64,000 bases of DNA from Sphingomonas sp. HMP6. GTDB lineage: Bacteria > Pseudomonadota > Alphaproteobacteria > Sphingomonadales > Sphingomonadaceae. Both the position numbers and the translations under genes were made by a program. This document shows, in pieces, positions 25,269-34,664 of this stretch (positions are counted from its first letter, which is position 1; every line of letters begins with the position of its first letter). The stretch covers positions 3,241,501 to 3,305,500 of the forward strand of contig NZ_AP022672.1 in NCBI RefSeq assembly GCF_013374095.1. The letters are read 5' to 3'. The notes under the pieces were generated by a model. That model made no database searches. It worked only from the letters and a program-made list of their open reading frames with translations, and was not told the origin of the DNA.

Positions 25269-26639
25269 ATGGCCGATCCCGTTCGCACCGATCTCAACGA
25301 CTTCCTTGGCGAAAAGCCGGTGCCGGTGTGGCGGAAGTGGGCGAAATGGGCCGGCGTCGCGGTCGGCGTCGTGCTGCTGCTGGTGCTGCTCAAGAGCTGT
25401 TTTGGGGGCGCAGAGAAGCCGGAATATTCTAGCGAGGCGGTCACGCGCGGATCGTTGTCGGTCAGCGTCTCGGCGACGGGCAAGCTCGCGCCGACTAATC
25501 AGGTTCAGGTCGGTTCGGAACTGTCGGGCCTGGTCATGAAGGTGGTCGTCGACGTCAACGACCGCGTGACCAAGGGCCAGCCGCTCGCGCTGATCGATCC
25601 GTCGCGCTTCCAGGACACGGTGAACCAAAGCCAGGCCGCGCTGAACGCGGCAGTGGCGACGGTCGCGCAAAATCAGGCGACACTGGCGCAATCCTCGGCG
25701 CAGCTCGCGCGCTTGCAGGAGGTGAGCCGCCTGTCGGGTGGGCGGGTGCCGGCCAAGACCGAGCTCGAACAGGCCATCGCCGATCGCGACCGGGCGATCG
25801 CCAATCTGCGCGCGGCGCAAGCGAACGTCGCCTCGGCGCGCGCGACGCTGTCGTCGAACCAGACGCAGTTGGTGCGCGCCGTCATTCGCTCGCCTGTCAA
25901 CGGCGTCGTGCTCGCGCGGCAGATCGAACCGGGCGCGACCGTGGCGGCGAGCTTCAACACCCCGACGCTGTTCGTCATCGCCGAGGATCTGTCGACGATG
26001 AAGCTGGAGGTCGCGATCGACGAAGCCGATGTCGGATCGGTCAAGGAAGGCCAGCCTGCGACCTTCACCGTCGATGCGTTCCCGGGCAAGATCTTCCCGG
26101 CGTCGATCACGCGCGTCGATCTTGGTTCGAACCTCAGCGCGCAGACCACGACGACGACAACCACCACGGGACAAGTCGTGTCCTATGCCGCGACGCTCAG
26201 CGTCAACAATGCCGATTTGCAATTGCGGCCCGGCATGACCGCGACCGCCGACATCACGACATCGGCCAAGACCAACGTGCTGCTCGTCCCCAATGCGGCG
26301 CTCCGTTTCAAACCGAGCGGTGAGGCGAAGTCCGGCGGCGGGATTGCTGTGGCGATCGGGCCGCCGCGCGTGCGCCGTGGTGCCGCCGCTGCCGACAAGG
26401 GTGTGAACGTCAAGCGCGGCGGCACGCAGACGGTGTATGTCGCCAATGCGGAAGGCACGCCAAAACCGGTCGACATCACCACCGGCGAAACGAACGGCGC
26501 GATGACCGAAGTGATCGGCGGTACGCTGAAGCCTGGCGACAAGGTCATCACCGGCGAGCTCGCCAAGGGCGCGAGTGCCAGCGCCGGGTCGGGCGGCGGC
26601 CGGCAGCGGTCGGGCGGGGCAGGCGGCGGTGGCCAGTAA
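25269..26639 (+). CDS. macA: MacA-like periplasmic adaptor (membrane fusion) protein
   Basis: A 456-aa adaptor with one N-terminal membrane anchor (WAGVAVGVVLLLVLLKSCF). The biotinyl-lipoyl-like halves are SVSVSATGKLAPTNQVQVGS and AVIRSPVNGVVLARQIEPGA, around a coiled-coil hairpin rich in Ala/Gln (residues about 115-205). Beta-barrel and membrane-proximal domains follow. Oddities are a run of eight Thr (near residue 295) and a Gly-rich, Ser-rich tail. It should connect the MacB-like transporter to the outer-membrane factor upstream. The substrate is unknown (macrolide, peptide or lipid in relatives). Confidence 0.9.
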   Translation: MADPVRTDLNDFLGEKPVPVWRKWAKWAGVAVGVVLLLVLLKSCFGGAEKPEYSSEAVTRGSLSVSVSATGKLAPTNQVQVGSELSGLVMKVVVDVNDRVTKGQPLALIDPSRFQDTVNQSQAALNAAVATVAQNQATLAQSSAQLARLQEVSRLSGGRVPAKTELEQAIADRDRAIANLRAAQANVASARATLSSNQTQLVRAVIRSPVNGVVLARQIEPGATVAASFNTPTLFVIAEDLSTMKLEVAIDEADVGSVKEGQPATFTVDAFPGKIFPASITRVDLGSNLSAQTTTTTTTTGQVVSYAATLSVNNADLQLRPGMTATADITTSAKTNVLLVPNAALRFKPSGEAKSGGGIAVAIGPPRVRRGAAAADKGVNVKRGGTQTVYVANAEGTPKPVDITTGETNGAMTEVIGGTLKPGDKVITGELAKGASASAGSGGGRQRSGGAGGGGQ

Positions 26640-27414
26640 CGCTCGCCTGGCCAGCGCGTCCGCCGCGCCTGCGACCGAGGCGGTCTCTGGGGCGATCCCC
26701 GGGGCGATCATCTCGCTGCGCGGGGTGACCAAGACCTATGGCGACGGCGCGACCGCGTTTCTGGCGTTGAAGGGCATCGACCTCGACATTGCCGAACGCG
26801 ACTTCGTTGCCGTGATGGGACCGAGCGGATCGGGCAAATCGACCGCGATGAACATTCTCGGTTGCCTCGACGTGCCGTCGGGGGGCACCTTCGCGTTCAA
26901 GGGCGTCCATGTCGAAACGCTCAATCGTGACCAGCGCGCGTTGCTCCGCCGCAAATATCTCGGCTTCGTGTTCCAGGGGTTCAATTTGCTCGCGCGCACC
27001 ACCGCGCTCGAAAATGTCGAGCTGCCGTTGCTGTATCGCGGCGATGCCAAGAAGGAGCGGCGCGCAGCGGCGATGGCGGCGCTCGACAAGGTCGGGCTCG
27101 CTGACTGGTGGGATCATACCCCGGCCGAATTGTCGGGCGGGCAGCAGCAGCGCGTCGCGATTGCGCGCGCGATCGTGACGTCGCCCGCCGTGTTGCTGGC
27201 GGATGAGCCGACCGGCAACCTCGATTCGGAACGCTCGGTCGAAATCATGGAATTGCTCGGCGGCCTCAACCGCGACAGTGGCATCACCGTGATCATGGTA
27301 ACGCACGAGCCCGATATGGCGGCGTTCGCGCGGACGATCGTGCACTTTAAGGATGGGCTGGTCGAGCGGATCGACGCGCAACATGCCGTCGGCCAAGCCC
27401 CGGAGCAATTGTAA
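26629..27414 (+). CDS. MacB-like ABC transporter ATP-binding protein
   Basis: An ABC ATPase of about 261 aa. Walker A is MGPSGSGKSTAMNILGCLD; the Q-loop is FVFQGFNLL; the signature is ELSGGQQQRVAIARAIV; Walker B is VLLADEPTGNLDS; the switch His is VMVTHEPDM. This is the MacB/LolD-type family. The GTG start (VASNARLASAS) overlaps the adaptor by 11 bp; an earlier ATG further inside the adaptor gene is possible. Unlike E. coli MacB, ATPase and permease are separate polypeptides. Confidence 0.9.
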   Translation: MASNARLASASAAPATEAVSGAIPGAIISLRGVTKTYGDGATAFLALKGIDLDIAERDFVAVMGPSGSGKSTAMNILGCLDVPSGGTFAFKGVHVETLNRDQRALLRRKYLGFVFQGFNLLARTTALENVELPLLYRGDAKKERRAAAMAALDKVGLADWWDHTPAELSGGQQQRVAIARAIVTSPAVLLADEPTGNLDSERSVEIMELLGGLNRDSGITVIMVTHEPDMAAFARTIVHFKDGLVERIDAQHAVGQAPEQL

Positions 27415-28622
27415 TGCTCGGCACCACCTTCCTGCTCGCACTACGTTCGATCGCCCGCCACAAACTGCGCTCGATCCTGACCGCGCTCGGCATCATCATC
27501 GGGGTGGCCGCGGTCGTGTCGATGGTGACGCTGGGCAAGGCGACGACGGCGGCGGTGCAGCAATCGATCGCGTCGCTTGGCACCAACATTCTGCAGATCC
27601 GCCCCGGCCAGGGCTTCGGCCGTGGCGGCGGCGGCCCGCGCCCGCCCGATTTCAAACCCGCCGATGTCGATGCGATCGCGCGGCAAATCGCCGGTGTCAC
27701 CGCGGTCGCGGCGCAGGCGCAGGCGACCGCCACCGCGATCTATGAAGGCGCGAACTGGTCGACCACGATCAACGGCACGACGAACGGCTATTTCGACGTG
27801 CAGCCCTGGCCGCTGACGAGCGGGCGGGCCTTTACGCCGATTGAGGAAGCATCGGGCAAATCGGTCTGCATCATCGGCAATACCGTATCGAAAAACCTGT
27901 ATCACGGCGCGCCGCCGGTCGGCACGCGGATGCGGATCGGCGCGATCAGTTGCGACGTGATCGGTGTGCTCAGCACGCGTGGCCAATCGGGCTTTGGCGG
28001 CGATCAGGACGATGTCGTGATTATGCCGATCAAGGCGGTGCAACGCCGCTTCACCGGCAATCGCGACATCCGCCTGATCCTGGTCGGCGTCGATAAGGCG
28101 TTCGCGAGCAGCACGGTGCAGGACTCGATCGAGAATCTGCTGCGCGAACGGCGCAACATCACGACGGGCAAGGATGACGATTTCTTCGTCTTCGATACCA
28201 AGCAGATCAACGACACTCTGACGGGCGCGACCACAGCGCTCACCAGCATCGTCACGGCGGTTGCCGCGATCAGCCTGATCGTCGGCGGGATCGGGATCAT
28301 GAACATCATGCTCGTCTCGGTGACTGAACGCACGCGCGAGATTGGCATCCGGCTCGCGATCGGGGCGGTGGCGAACGAGGTGTTATTGCAATTCCTGGTC
28401 GAGGCGATTGCGCTGTCGATGCTCGGCGGGCTGCTCGGGCTGGTGCTGGCCCAAGGCGTGATCCTGGCGCTCGTGCCGGTGCTGAAGGTGACATATTTGT
28501 TCGATTTGCAGATCAACCTGATCGCCTTTGCGATTTCGGCGCTGATCGGCGTGGTGTTCGGCTTCTTCCCGGCCCGCCGCGCAGCCTCGCTCAACCCGAT
28601 CGACGCGCTAAGGCACGAATAG
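27414..28622 (+). CDS. MacB-like ABC transporter permease
   Basis: A 402-aa FtsX/MacB-type permease. One N-terminal helix (SILTALGIIIGVAAVVSMVT) precedes a large periplasmic domain (about residues 50-270) and three C-terminal helices: AAISLIVGGIGIMNIMLVSV, LGGLLGLVLAQGVILALVPV and LIAFAISALIGVVFGFFPA, ending in ARRAASLNPIDALRHE. The start overlaps the ATPase stop by one base (TAATG). It is the last gene of the four-gene efflux operon; a large inverted repeat follows. Confidence 0.92.
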   Translation: MLGTTFLLALRSIARHKLRSILTALGIIIGVAAVVSMVTLGKATTAAVQQSIASLGTNILQIRPGQGFGRGGGGPRPPDFKPADVDAIARQIAGVTAVAAQAQATATAIYEGANWSTTINGTTNGYFDVQPWPLTSGRAFTPIEEASGKSVCIIGNTVSKNLYHGAPPVGTRMRIGAISCDVIGVLSTRGQSGFGGDQDDVVIMPIKAVQRRFTGNRDIRLILVGVDKAFASSTVQDSIENLLRERRNITTGKDDDFFVFDTKQINDTLTGATTALTSIVTAVAAISLIVGGIGIMNIMLVSVTERTREIGIRLAIGAVANEVLLQFLVEAIALSMLGGLLGLVLAQGVILALVPVLKVTYLFDLQINLIAFAISALIGVVFGFFPARRAASLNPIDALRHE

Positions 28623-28652
28623 CGCGCGAAGGCCGCGCGCAGCGCAATCACC

Positions 28653-28775
28653 CTCCTTCTCTTCGCGCCTTTTCTTCTTCTTCGCGCCTTCGCGTGAACC
28701 CCTTCTTCTTTTCGTCGGAAGAAGCAAAAAAGTTTCACGCGAAGGCGCGAAGAGAAGGAAAGGACGCGAAGAAGG
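28653..28775. repeat. Family F inverted repeat downstream of the efflux operon
   Basis: CTTCGCGCCTTCGCGTGAA (28680-28698) is the exact reverse complement of TTCACGCGAAGGCGCGAAG (28734-28752). An outer CCTTCTCTTCGCGCC pairs with GGCGCGAAGAGAAGG in the same region, so two alternative foldings exist. Strand composition is strongly biased (pyrimidine-rich left half, purine-rich right half). It may end macB transcription. No gene is visible in 28623-28806. Confidence 0.85.
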
Positions 28776-28806
28776 ACTTTGCCCGCTTGCGCGGGAAGGG
28801 GCTGGC

Positions 28807-29754
28807 ATGCAGACGCGTGCCATGACCAGCTGGAAACTGAGCCTGCCCTGCACCCGCGCCGAGGCGGAGGCGATCGATGCGTCGGACGATATCGCCGAGG
28901 GCATGGTGCTGATGACCACCGAGATCGAGGAGGATGATCGCGAGCATTGGCGGCTCGATGCGTATCTTGAGGCCGAACCCTCGCCCGCGACGATTGCCGC
29001 GTTGCTCGGCCTGGTGCCGAGCGCTGGCGCTGCTGCGCCGGTGATCGAACGCCTCGACGATGCCGATTGGGTGACGATGAGCCAGCAGGGGCTTGAGCCG
29101 ATCGCCGAGGGGCGCTTCGTCGTCCACACATCGGCGCATCCGGCCGAAGTGCCTGAAGGCGGCCGCGCGTTCCTGATCGAGGCAGGGCAGGCGTTCGGAA
29201 CCGGGCACCACGCGACCACCTCGGGCTGTCTCGCGATGCTTGATGCGCTGTCCGGGCAGCATTTCGACAGCATCATCGATGTGGGCACGGGCACCGGTCT
29301 GCTCGCCTTTGCTGCGCGCCATTTGTGGCCTGAGGCAGTGGTGATCGCGACCGACATCGATCCGCGCGCGATCGTCGTGACCGCCGAGAATGCCGCTTTG
29401 AACGCAATCGAGCGAGTCGATCTGATCGTCGCCGACGGTGCGCTCGATGATCGGATCACCGCGCGCGCGCCCTATGATCTGCTGATCGCCAACATCCTCG
29501 CCGGGCCGCTCGTCTCGATGGCCCCGGAAATCGCCGCGATCGCTGCGCCGGGGGCGACGATCGTGCTGGCCGGGTTATTGGAGACGCAGCGCGCCGATGT
29601 TCTCGCGGCGTTCGCCTGCTGCGGCTGTGCGGTGGAAGACGTCGACCGGCGCGGCGACTGGTCGATCCTGCGGCTGACCGCGGGCGCGGCGCGCTATGTC
29701 CCGACCAAGCCGATCGACCCGAAGGGCCGCGACGGGTGGGCGCTGGATTTGTAA
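28807..29754 (+). CDS. prmA: Ribosomal protein L11 methyltransferase
   Basis: A 315-aa SAM-dependent enzyme that trimethylates L11. The N-terminal substrate-recognition domain is followed by the methyltransferase core: FGTGHHATTSGCLAMLDAL, motif I IIDVGTGTGLLAFAA, ATDIDPRAIVVTAENAALN, and motif IV LLIANILAGPLVSMAPEI (N-P/A-L type). GGAAGGGG precedes the first ATG; a second ATG 15 bp later (MTSWKLSLP) is an equally good homology start. Monocistronic, converging on the phhA pair. Confidence 0.93.
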   Translation: MQTRAMTSWKLSLPCTRAEAEAIDASDDIAEGMVLMTTEIEEDDREHWRLDAYLEAEPSPATIAALLGLVPSAGAAAPVIERLDDADWVTMSQQGLEPIAEGRFVVHTSAHPAEVPEGGRAFLIEAGQAFGTGHHATTSGCLAMLDALSGQHFDSIIDVGTGTGLLAFAARHLWPEAVVIATDIDPRAIVVTAENAALNAIERVDLIVADGALDDRITARAPYDLLIANILAGPLVSMAPEIAAIAAPGATIVLAGLLETQRADVLAAFACCGCAVEDVDRRGDWSILRLTAGAARYVPTKPIDPKGRDGWALDL

Positions 29755-29767
29755 CCGACGCGCCGGT

Positions 29768-30145
29768 TCAGGACGCTGGTTGCCAGCCTTCGACTTCCGC
29801 CCGGAGCGATGCCACGAAAGAATCGTACACGACCTTCCCGCGGGCAAGCCCCAATTGTCCCCGCCCGCGATCATCAATCGGCAATTCACCGCGTACGCCA
29901 AGGCCGTCGCGCAGAAATTCGCGATCATCATATTGGTTCTTGAACGATTGCAGGAAGTTTCTGCATTCCGACGCAATATCGGCGCGCTGATCAAAATCGA
30001 GTTCGGCAATTGCCGCGTCGAGCTCGGCCCGCAGCGCCTTCATATTGCCAAAGACGTGATCGGGCACGCGTTGCGACAAGAATGCCTGCAAATTGGGCCA
30101 TGCCTCTTCGGCCCGAGCCCAGCGTTCACGCTCGGCCCTGCTCAT
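29768..30145 (-). CDS. Hypothetical protein co-transcribed with phhA
   Basis: A 125-aa, charged, soluble protein, MSRAERERWARAEEAWPNLQ at the N-terminus and ARGKVVYDSFVASLRAEVEGW near the C-terminus. Predicted mostly helical. Its ATG overlaps the phhA stop by 4 bp, so it is the second gene of that unit. I do not recognise a family; nothing in it resembles PCD/DCoH (phhB), the usual phhA partner. Confidence 0.65.
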   Translation of the reverse strand: MSRAERERWARAEEAWPNLQAFLSQRVPDHVFGNMKALRAELDAAIAELDFDQRADIASECRNFLQSFKNQYDDREFLRDGLGVRGELPIDDRGRGQLGLARGKVVYDSFVASLRAEVEGWQPAS

Positions 30146-31011
30146 GTGACCTTCCCCAGGGCATAAGCCTGCGTTCCCAGCGTCAGCACTTGATCCTCCG
30201 GCAGCACTGTCGCGACCGGCACGTCCGGCAAACCCGCCAACTCCTCATACAACGGCGCGAAATCGGTCTCGACCGTCAGCCGCAGCAGTTCATCGAAGCT
30301 CGGGATGACGAAATAATTCTGCTGGAAATCATCGATCCGGTACTCGGTCCGCATCACGCGGTTCAAGTCGAAGGCGATGCGGTTGGGGCTGGGGTCGTCC
30401 AAAGCAAAGCGGCTTTCGGCGAAGCTCGACACGATGCCCGAGCCGTAGATGCGCAAACCTTCCGGCTCGGCGATCAGGCCGAATTCGACCGTGTACCAAT
30501 AGAGCCGACCGAGATATTTGAGCGCATCCAGCCCCAGCGCCCGCTGTCCGCCACGCCCGTAGGCCGCGAGATAATCGGCGAACACCGGGTCGGCGAGCAT
30601 CGGGACATGGCCGAACACGTCGTGGAACACGTCGGGTTCCTGCAGATAATCGAGCTGATCGGGCCGGCGGATGAAATTGCCCGCGACGAAGCGGCGGTTG
30701 GCCATGTGATCGAAGAACACGTCGTCGGGGACCAGCCCGTGGACCGCGACGACTTGCCAGCCGGTGAGCTGCATCAACCGCTCCGACAATTCTTCGAAAT
30801 CGGGGATGCCGGGCTTGCTAAGCTTGAGCACGTCGAGCCCGCGCAGATAGGCGTTGGAGGCGCGACCAGGCAGCAATTTCGCCTGCCGTTCGAACAAAGT
30901 GTCCCACACGCGGTGTTCCTCGGGCGTGAAATGCGCCCAATCCTGCGGGATCGTCCAATCGGCGGACGCACCCTCGGGCGGGCGGTCCAGAACATGCGTA
31001 TCGTCAGTCAT
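30142..31011 (-). CDS. phhA: Phenylalanine 4-monooxygenase
   Basis: A 289-aa pterin-dependent, non-haem iron enzyme hydroxylating phenylalanine to tyrosine. Iron ligands are visible in PDVFHDVFGHVPMLADPVFA (His130 and His135) and YWYTVEFGL (Glu176). GLVPDDVFFDHMANRRF is also conserved. It matches the bacterial single-domain form, without an N-terminal ACT regulatory domain. It is divergent from a lipase-like gene across a short spacer. No pterin-recycling gene is adjacent. Confidence 0.95.
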   Translation of the reverse strand: MTDDTHVLDRPPEGASADWTIPQDWAHFTPEEHRVWDTLFERQAKLLPGRASNAYLRGLDVLKLSKPGIPDFEELSERLMQLTGWQVVAVHGLVPDDVFFDHMANRRFVAGNFIRRPDQLDYLQEPDVFHDVFGHVPMLADPVFADYLAAYGRGGQRALGLDALKYLGRLYWYTVEFGLIAEPEGLRIYGSGIVSSFAESRFALDDPSPNRIAFDLNRVMRTEYRIDDFQQNYFVIPSFDELLRLTVETDFAPLYEELAGLPDVPVATVLPEDQVLTLGTQAYALGKVT

Positions 31012-31057
31012 GCGCTTAGCCTATCATAGCGGTGCTGCAGCAGGAACCAGGTTACCG

Positions 31058-31747
31058 ATGAAACCACCGTCGAAACGATTATGGGCGCTGGAAGTGCCGC
31101 GTGGGGCTTTCGGTCTGGCATCGCTCGCCTTTGCGGGAGCAACACTGGCGCAGGGGCCGCGCGGCGACGGGCGACCGGTGCTGCTGCTGCCCGGTCTCTT
31201 CAATGGCGACCGGTCGAACATGTTCCTGCGGCGCTATCTCGTTTCGCTCGGCTACCGCGCCGAGGGGTGGGGACTTGGGCGTAATTTCGGTGCGCGGGCG
31301 ATCGGGGCGGAGGGCGATCGGCTGATCGACCGTGTTCGTGCGCTCCACGACGAAACGGGCGAGCGCGTGACGCTGGTCGGAGTCAGCCTCGGCGGGATCA
31401 TGGCACGCTTCGTGGCGCATCAGGCGCCTGATCTGGTGCGCGAGGTGATCACAATCAGCTCACCGTTCGCTGGCAGCCCGCGCGCGACCAATGTGTGGCG
31501 CGCGTTCGAGGCGCTGACCGGTGAACGGATCGACGCGCCCGAGGTGATCGCGCGCTCGGCGCTGATCGCGCAGCCGCTGCCGGTGCCGACCAGCGCGATC
31601 TGGAGCCGCAGCGACGGGCTGGTCAACGGGATGATCTGCCACGATGGCGATGGCCGCGCGGTCGAAGTGCGCAGCAGCCATCTCGGGGTACAGGTGCGCC
31701 CTCAGGTCTTGCTCGCGGTGGCGCAGGTGTTGGGGGGCGTCGCCTGA
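31058..31747 (+). CDS. Alpha/beta hydrolase (triacylglycerol lipase/PGAP1-like)
   Basis: A 229-aa hydrolase. GRPVLLLPGLFNGDRSNMF carries the oxyanion loop; VTLVGVSLGGIMARFVAHQA has the G-x-S-x-G nucleophile elbow; TISSPFAGSP follows it, and the late His is in RSSHLGVQVRPQV. A hydrophobic stretch near the N-terminus (GAFGLASLAFAGATLAQG) could be a membrane anchor or uncleaved signal. Start MKPPSKRLW is chosen with an upstream CAGGAACCAGG. Divergent from phhA. Confidence 0.8.
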   Translation: MKPPSKRLWALEVPRGAFGLASLAFAGATLAQGPRGDGRPVLLLPGLFNGDRSNMFLRRYLVSLGYRAEGWGLGRNFGARAIGAEGDRLIDRVRALHDETGERVTLVGVSLGGIMARFVAHQAPDLVREVITISSPFAGSPRATNVWRAFEALTGERIDAPEVIARSALIAQPLPVPTSAIWSRSDGLVNGMICHDGDGRAVEVRSSHLGVQVRPQVLLAVAQVLGGVA

Positions 31748-31751
31748 CCGC

Positions 31752-32036
31752 CTATTCGTGCGCGATATACCCAGTGTATCGGTCGCAATCGTCGCGCTTG
31801 TGCTTGCGGCAGTCCTTTTCCCAGCGCTTGCGTTCGGCGCCCTCGCGTTCCTCGGCCTTGCGCATCTTCTTGCCATAGTTGCGGTCGGCCTCGGACTGGC
31901 TCGTCGTGCTCCAATCGACCGCCTTGCCCACGGCTTTTACCGGCAGCGTCACGACATCGACCGCCGCCTTGGCGAGGCAGCCGCCGCTCAGCACGGGCAA
32001 CAGCAACACGGTCGCGAGCAGGGCTTTGCGGATCAT
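31752..32036 (-). CDS. Small lipoprotein, hypothetical
   Basis: A 94-aa protein with a lipoprotein signal (MIRKALLATVLLLPVLSGGC; lipobox LSGGC), a short amphipathic segment (VVTLPVKAVGKAVDWSTTSQ) and a highly charged tail with a Cys pair (KDCRKHKRDDCDRY). The start overlaps the glpQ stop by 4 bp, so the two are co-translated. The VxLPxKAxxKAxD pattern is common in small alphaproteobacterial lipoproteins of unknown role. Confidence 0.72.
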   Translation of the reverse strand: MIRKALLATVLLLPVLSGGCLAKAAVDVVTLPVKAVGKAVDWSTTSQSEADRNYGKKMRKAEEREGAERKRWEKDCRKHKRDDCDRYTGYIAHE

Positions 32037-33130
32037 TGCGGCGCTTTCGCTTTCGCACGCCATGTGGCGCGCGCTTCCACCCCTATATAGGCGAAGTCGG
32101 TGAAGACGCCATCGACGCCGAGATCGAGAAACCGCGCAATCTCCTCCGTCAGTCGCCCGTGCGCGGCGGGGTCGGTCCCGGTGCGCAGGCTCGGCGGCAG
32201 GAACATGTTCTCCGCGCGGAAAGTCCATGGATGGAGCCGCAGGCCGACCGCGTGCGCGTCCGCGACCAGCGTGCCAGGGGCAGCGTCGCCCTTCTGGATC
32301 ATGTCCTTGTTGGGGCCGATGCCGTAAGCATACGCCGCGACCGCCTTCAGGCCCGCAGGCGTTGCCATAGCAGCATAGCTTGGCGCGGCCCCGTCGGGGG
32401 GAGCGCCGTTTCCGTCCATCAACTGGATCAGGCGCAGGCCCGTCATCGTGTGCAGCCGCTTGAGATTGTCGACTTCGAACGACTGGATGAACACCGGGTC
32501 ACCGGGCTTGCTCCACCCCGCCGCCTTCAACTGCGCGACCAGCCGGGCCTCCATCGGATGGCCGATGCCGGCGAAATAGCTCGGATGCTTGGTCTCGGGA
32601 TAGATGCCGACCACCCGCCCGCCTTTGCTGTGCTTCTTGGCGAGCGCGATCACTTCGGCAAGCGTCGGCACTTCGAATTGCCCGTCATATTTGGCATTGT
32701 CGGGCCGCAGCTTCGGCAGGCGTTCGACCGCGCGCAGCGTCTTCAATTCGGCGAGCGTGAAATCCTCGGTGAACCAGCCGACATGGTTTTCGCCATCGAT
32801 CACCTTCTCGGTCTTGCGCGCGGCGAATTCGGGATGGCGGGCGACGTCGGTGGTGCCGGTGATGTCATTTTCGTGGCGGCATACGAACACATCGTCCTTG
32901 GTCAGCACCAGATCGGGTTCGATGAAGTCCGCACCCTGTTCGATCGCCAACGTATAAGACGCGATCGTGTGTTCGGGCCGCAGCCCGCTCGCGCCGCGAT
33001 GCGCGATCACAATTGGGGAAGTAAGCGCTTGTGACATCGGGACAGTCTGCGCCGATGCGGCAGCCGACGCCAGCGCCGCGAGCGCCCCGACGACATTTCG
33101 CTTGCGAAAGGACTGCGTAAAAAGTCTCAT
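32033..33130 (-). CDS. glpQ: Glycerophosphodiester phosphodiesterase, periplasmic
   Basis: An enzyme of about 365 aa that hydrolyses glycerophosphodiesters to glycerol-3-phosphate and an alcohol. A signal peptide (MRLFTQSFRKRNVVGALAAL then AAASAQ) precedes the catalytic region: IVIAHRGASGLRPEHTIASY with His-Arg and Glu, FIEPDLVLTKDDVFVCRHE with the metal-binding Glu/Asp and second His, and YPETKHPSYF. The start at 33130 is preferred for the signal peptide; a GTG 33 bp earlier is possible. Divergent from the molybdenum hydroxylase operon. Confidence 0.92.
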   Translation of the reverse strand: MRLFTQSFRKRNVVGALAALASAAASAQTVPMSQALTSPIVIAHRGASGLRPEHTIASYTLAIEQGADFIEPDLVLTKDDVFVCRHENDITGTTDVARHPEFAARKTEKVIDGENHVGWFTEDFTLAELKTLRAVERLPKLRPDNAKYDGQFEVPTLAEVIALAKKHSKGGRVVGIYPETKHPSYFAGIGHPMEARLVAQLKAAGWSKPGDPVFIQSFEVDNLKRLHTMTGLRLIQLMDGNGAPPDGAAPSYAAMATPAGLKAVAAYAYGIGPNKDMIQKGDAAPGTLVADAHAVGLRLHPWTFRAENMFLPPSLRTGTDPAAHGRLTEEIARFLDLGVDGVFTDFAYIGVEARATWRAKAKAPQ

Positions 33131-33201
33131 ACTGCTACCCATCCCAGGAAACCGATTTCGCACGACCGCGTTACCCCAAACTCACAGGAGCGGCGATCCT
33201 C

Positions 33202-33693
33202 ATGCATTTCACCATCAACGGCACGGTTCACGAAGCCGACCCCGACATCCGCGCGTCGTTGCTCGACGTGCTGCGCGAGCATGTCGGGCTGACCGGCACC
33301 AAGAAGGGCTGTGACCACGGCCAGTGCGGGGCATGCACGATTCTGGTGAACGGGCGGCGGATCAATTCGTGTCTCACACTCGCAGTCATGCATCAGGATG
33401 ATGACATTTTGACGATCGAAGGGATCGGCAGCGCCGACGCCCTGCACCCGTTGCAAGCCGCATTCGTCAAGCATGACGGATATCAGTGTGGCTATTGCAC
33501 GCCGGGGCAGATTTGCTCGGCGGTTGGGATGCTCGACGAAGTGAAAAAGGGCTGGGCGAGCCATGTCAGTACCGATCTCGACTCGGTCACGCTCGATGGC
33601 GAGGAGATTTCGGAGCGGATGAGCGGAAACCTGTGCCGCTGCTCGGCTTACCCCAATATCGTCGATGCGATTTCGGAAGTGGCAGGCGCATGA
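33202..33693 (+). CDS. Molybdenum hydroxylase 2Fe-2S subunit (PaoA/XdhA-like)
   Basis: A 163-aa electron-transfer subunit with two [2Fe-2S] domains. The first cluster is [16 protein letters not shown] with Cys37, 42, 45 and 57. The second, helical domain has QCGYCTPGQ (Cys96, 99) and NLCRCSAYP (Cys145, 147). There is no Tat signal peptide, unlike E. coli PaoA, so the complex is predicted cytosolic. AGGAG lies upstream of the ATG. First gene of an apparent operon with FAD and two Mo subunits. Confidence 0.92.
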   Translation: MHFTINGTVHEADPDIRASLLDVLREHVGLTGTKKGCDHGQCGACTILVNGRRINSCLTLAVMHQDDDILTIEGIGSADALHPLQAAFVKHDGYQCGYCTPGQICSAVGMLDEVKKGWASHVSTDLDSVTLDGEEISERMSGNLCRCSAYPNIVDAISEVAGA

Positions 33694-34664
33694 AAACCTT
33701 CGAATATGCGCGGGCCGATACCCCCGAGGCAGCCGTCGCGGCGGGTGGCCGGTTCATCGCGGGCGGCACCAATCTGCTCGATTTGATGAAATTGCAGATC
33801 GAGACGCCGGAGAAACTGGTCGACATTTCTCGGCTCGATCTCGCGCAGGTCGAGCGCCGCGAGGATGGCGGACTGACGATCGGCGCGCTCGTGCCGAACA
33901 GCGATCTCGCGGCGAATGCGCATGTCGTCGACGGCTATCCCGTTCTTGCGCGCGCTTTGCTGGCGGGCGCTTCGGGACAGCTCCGCAACAAGGCTTCGAC
34001 GGGCGGGAATCTGTTGCAGCGAACGCGGTGCTACTATTTTTACGACACCGCGATGGCGTGCAACAAGCGCGAGCCGGGATCGGGCTGTTCGGCGATCGGC
34101 GGGTATAACCGTATCCTCGCGGTGCTGGGCACCAGCGAACACTGCATCGCCACGCACCCGAGCGACATGGCGGTGGCGATGCGCGCGCTCGATGCGACGA
34201 TCGTGACGCTGAAACCCGATGGCGACCGGCGGCGCATTTCGATCCACGAATTCTATCGCCTGCCGGGCGAGACGCCGCAGATCGAAACCGCTCTGGAAGC
34301 GGGCGAACTCATCACCCATGTCGAATTGCCGCCGCCGCCGGTCGGACAGCAACTCTATCGCAAGGTCCGCGATCGTGCGTCCTATGCGTTTGCGCTGGTC
34401 TCGGTCGCCGGGATCGTCTCGGTCGAGGATGGCAAGATCGCCTCCGCCGCACTTGCGTTCGGCGGGCTCGGGCCGATGCCTTGGCGTAACGCCGCGGTCG
34501 AGGCGGCGTTGGTTGGGCAAGCGCCATCCGACGCGGTGTTCGCGGCTGCCGCCGATGCCTTGCTGGCGGAGGCGAAAGGATACGGCTCGAACGATTTCAA
34601 GATCCCGCTGACTCGCCGCGTGCTGATCGCATCCCTGCGCGAACTGACCGGAGCTTCGACATGA
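33690..34664 (+). CDS. Molybdenum hydroxylase FAD subunit (PaoB-like)
   Basis: A 324-aa FAD-binding subunit. FAD contact motifs: [15 protein letters not shown] and [18 protein letters not shown]. It has a Cys-rich loop, [20 protein letters not shown] followed by SGCSAIGG, resembling the extra [4Fe-4S] site of PaoB-type subunits. The ATG overlaps the Fe-S subunit stop by 4 bp. The PaoB-like loop points to an aldehyde or aromatic-substrate oxidoreductase rather than true xanthine dehydrogenase; the substrate is not determined. Confidence 0.92.
   Translation: MKTFEYARADTPEAAVAAGGRFIAGGTNLLDLMKLQIETPEKLVDISRLDLAQVERREDGGLTIGALVPNSDLAANAHVVDGYPVLARALLAGASGQLRNKASTGGNLLQRTRCYYFYDTAMACNKREPGSGCSAIGGYNRILAVLGTSEHCIATHPSDMAVAMRALDATIVTLKPDGDRRRISIHEFYRLPGETPQIETALEAGELITHVELPPPPVGQQLYRKVRDRASYAFALVSVAGIVSVEDGKIASAALAFGGLGPMPWRNAAVEAALVGQAPSDAVFAAAADALLAEAKGYGSNDFKIPLTRRVLIASLRELTGAST

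Noticed and set aside
24795..26732. 645-codon minus-strand open frame opposite the efflux adaptor
   Set aside because: Antisense shadow covering parts of three well-supported genes; Arg/His-rich low-complexity translation.
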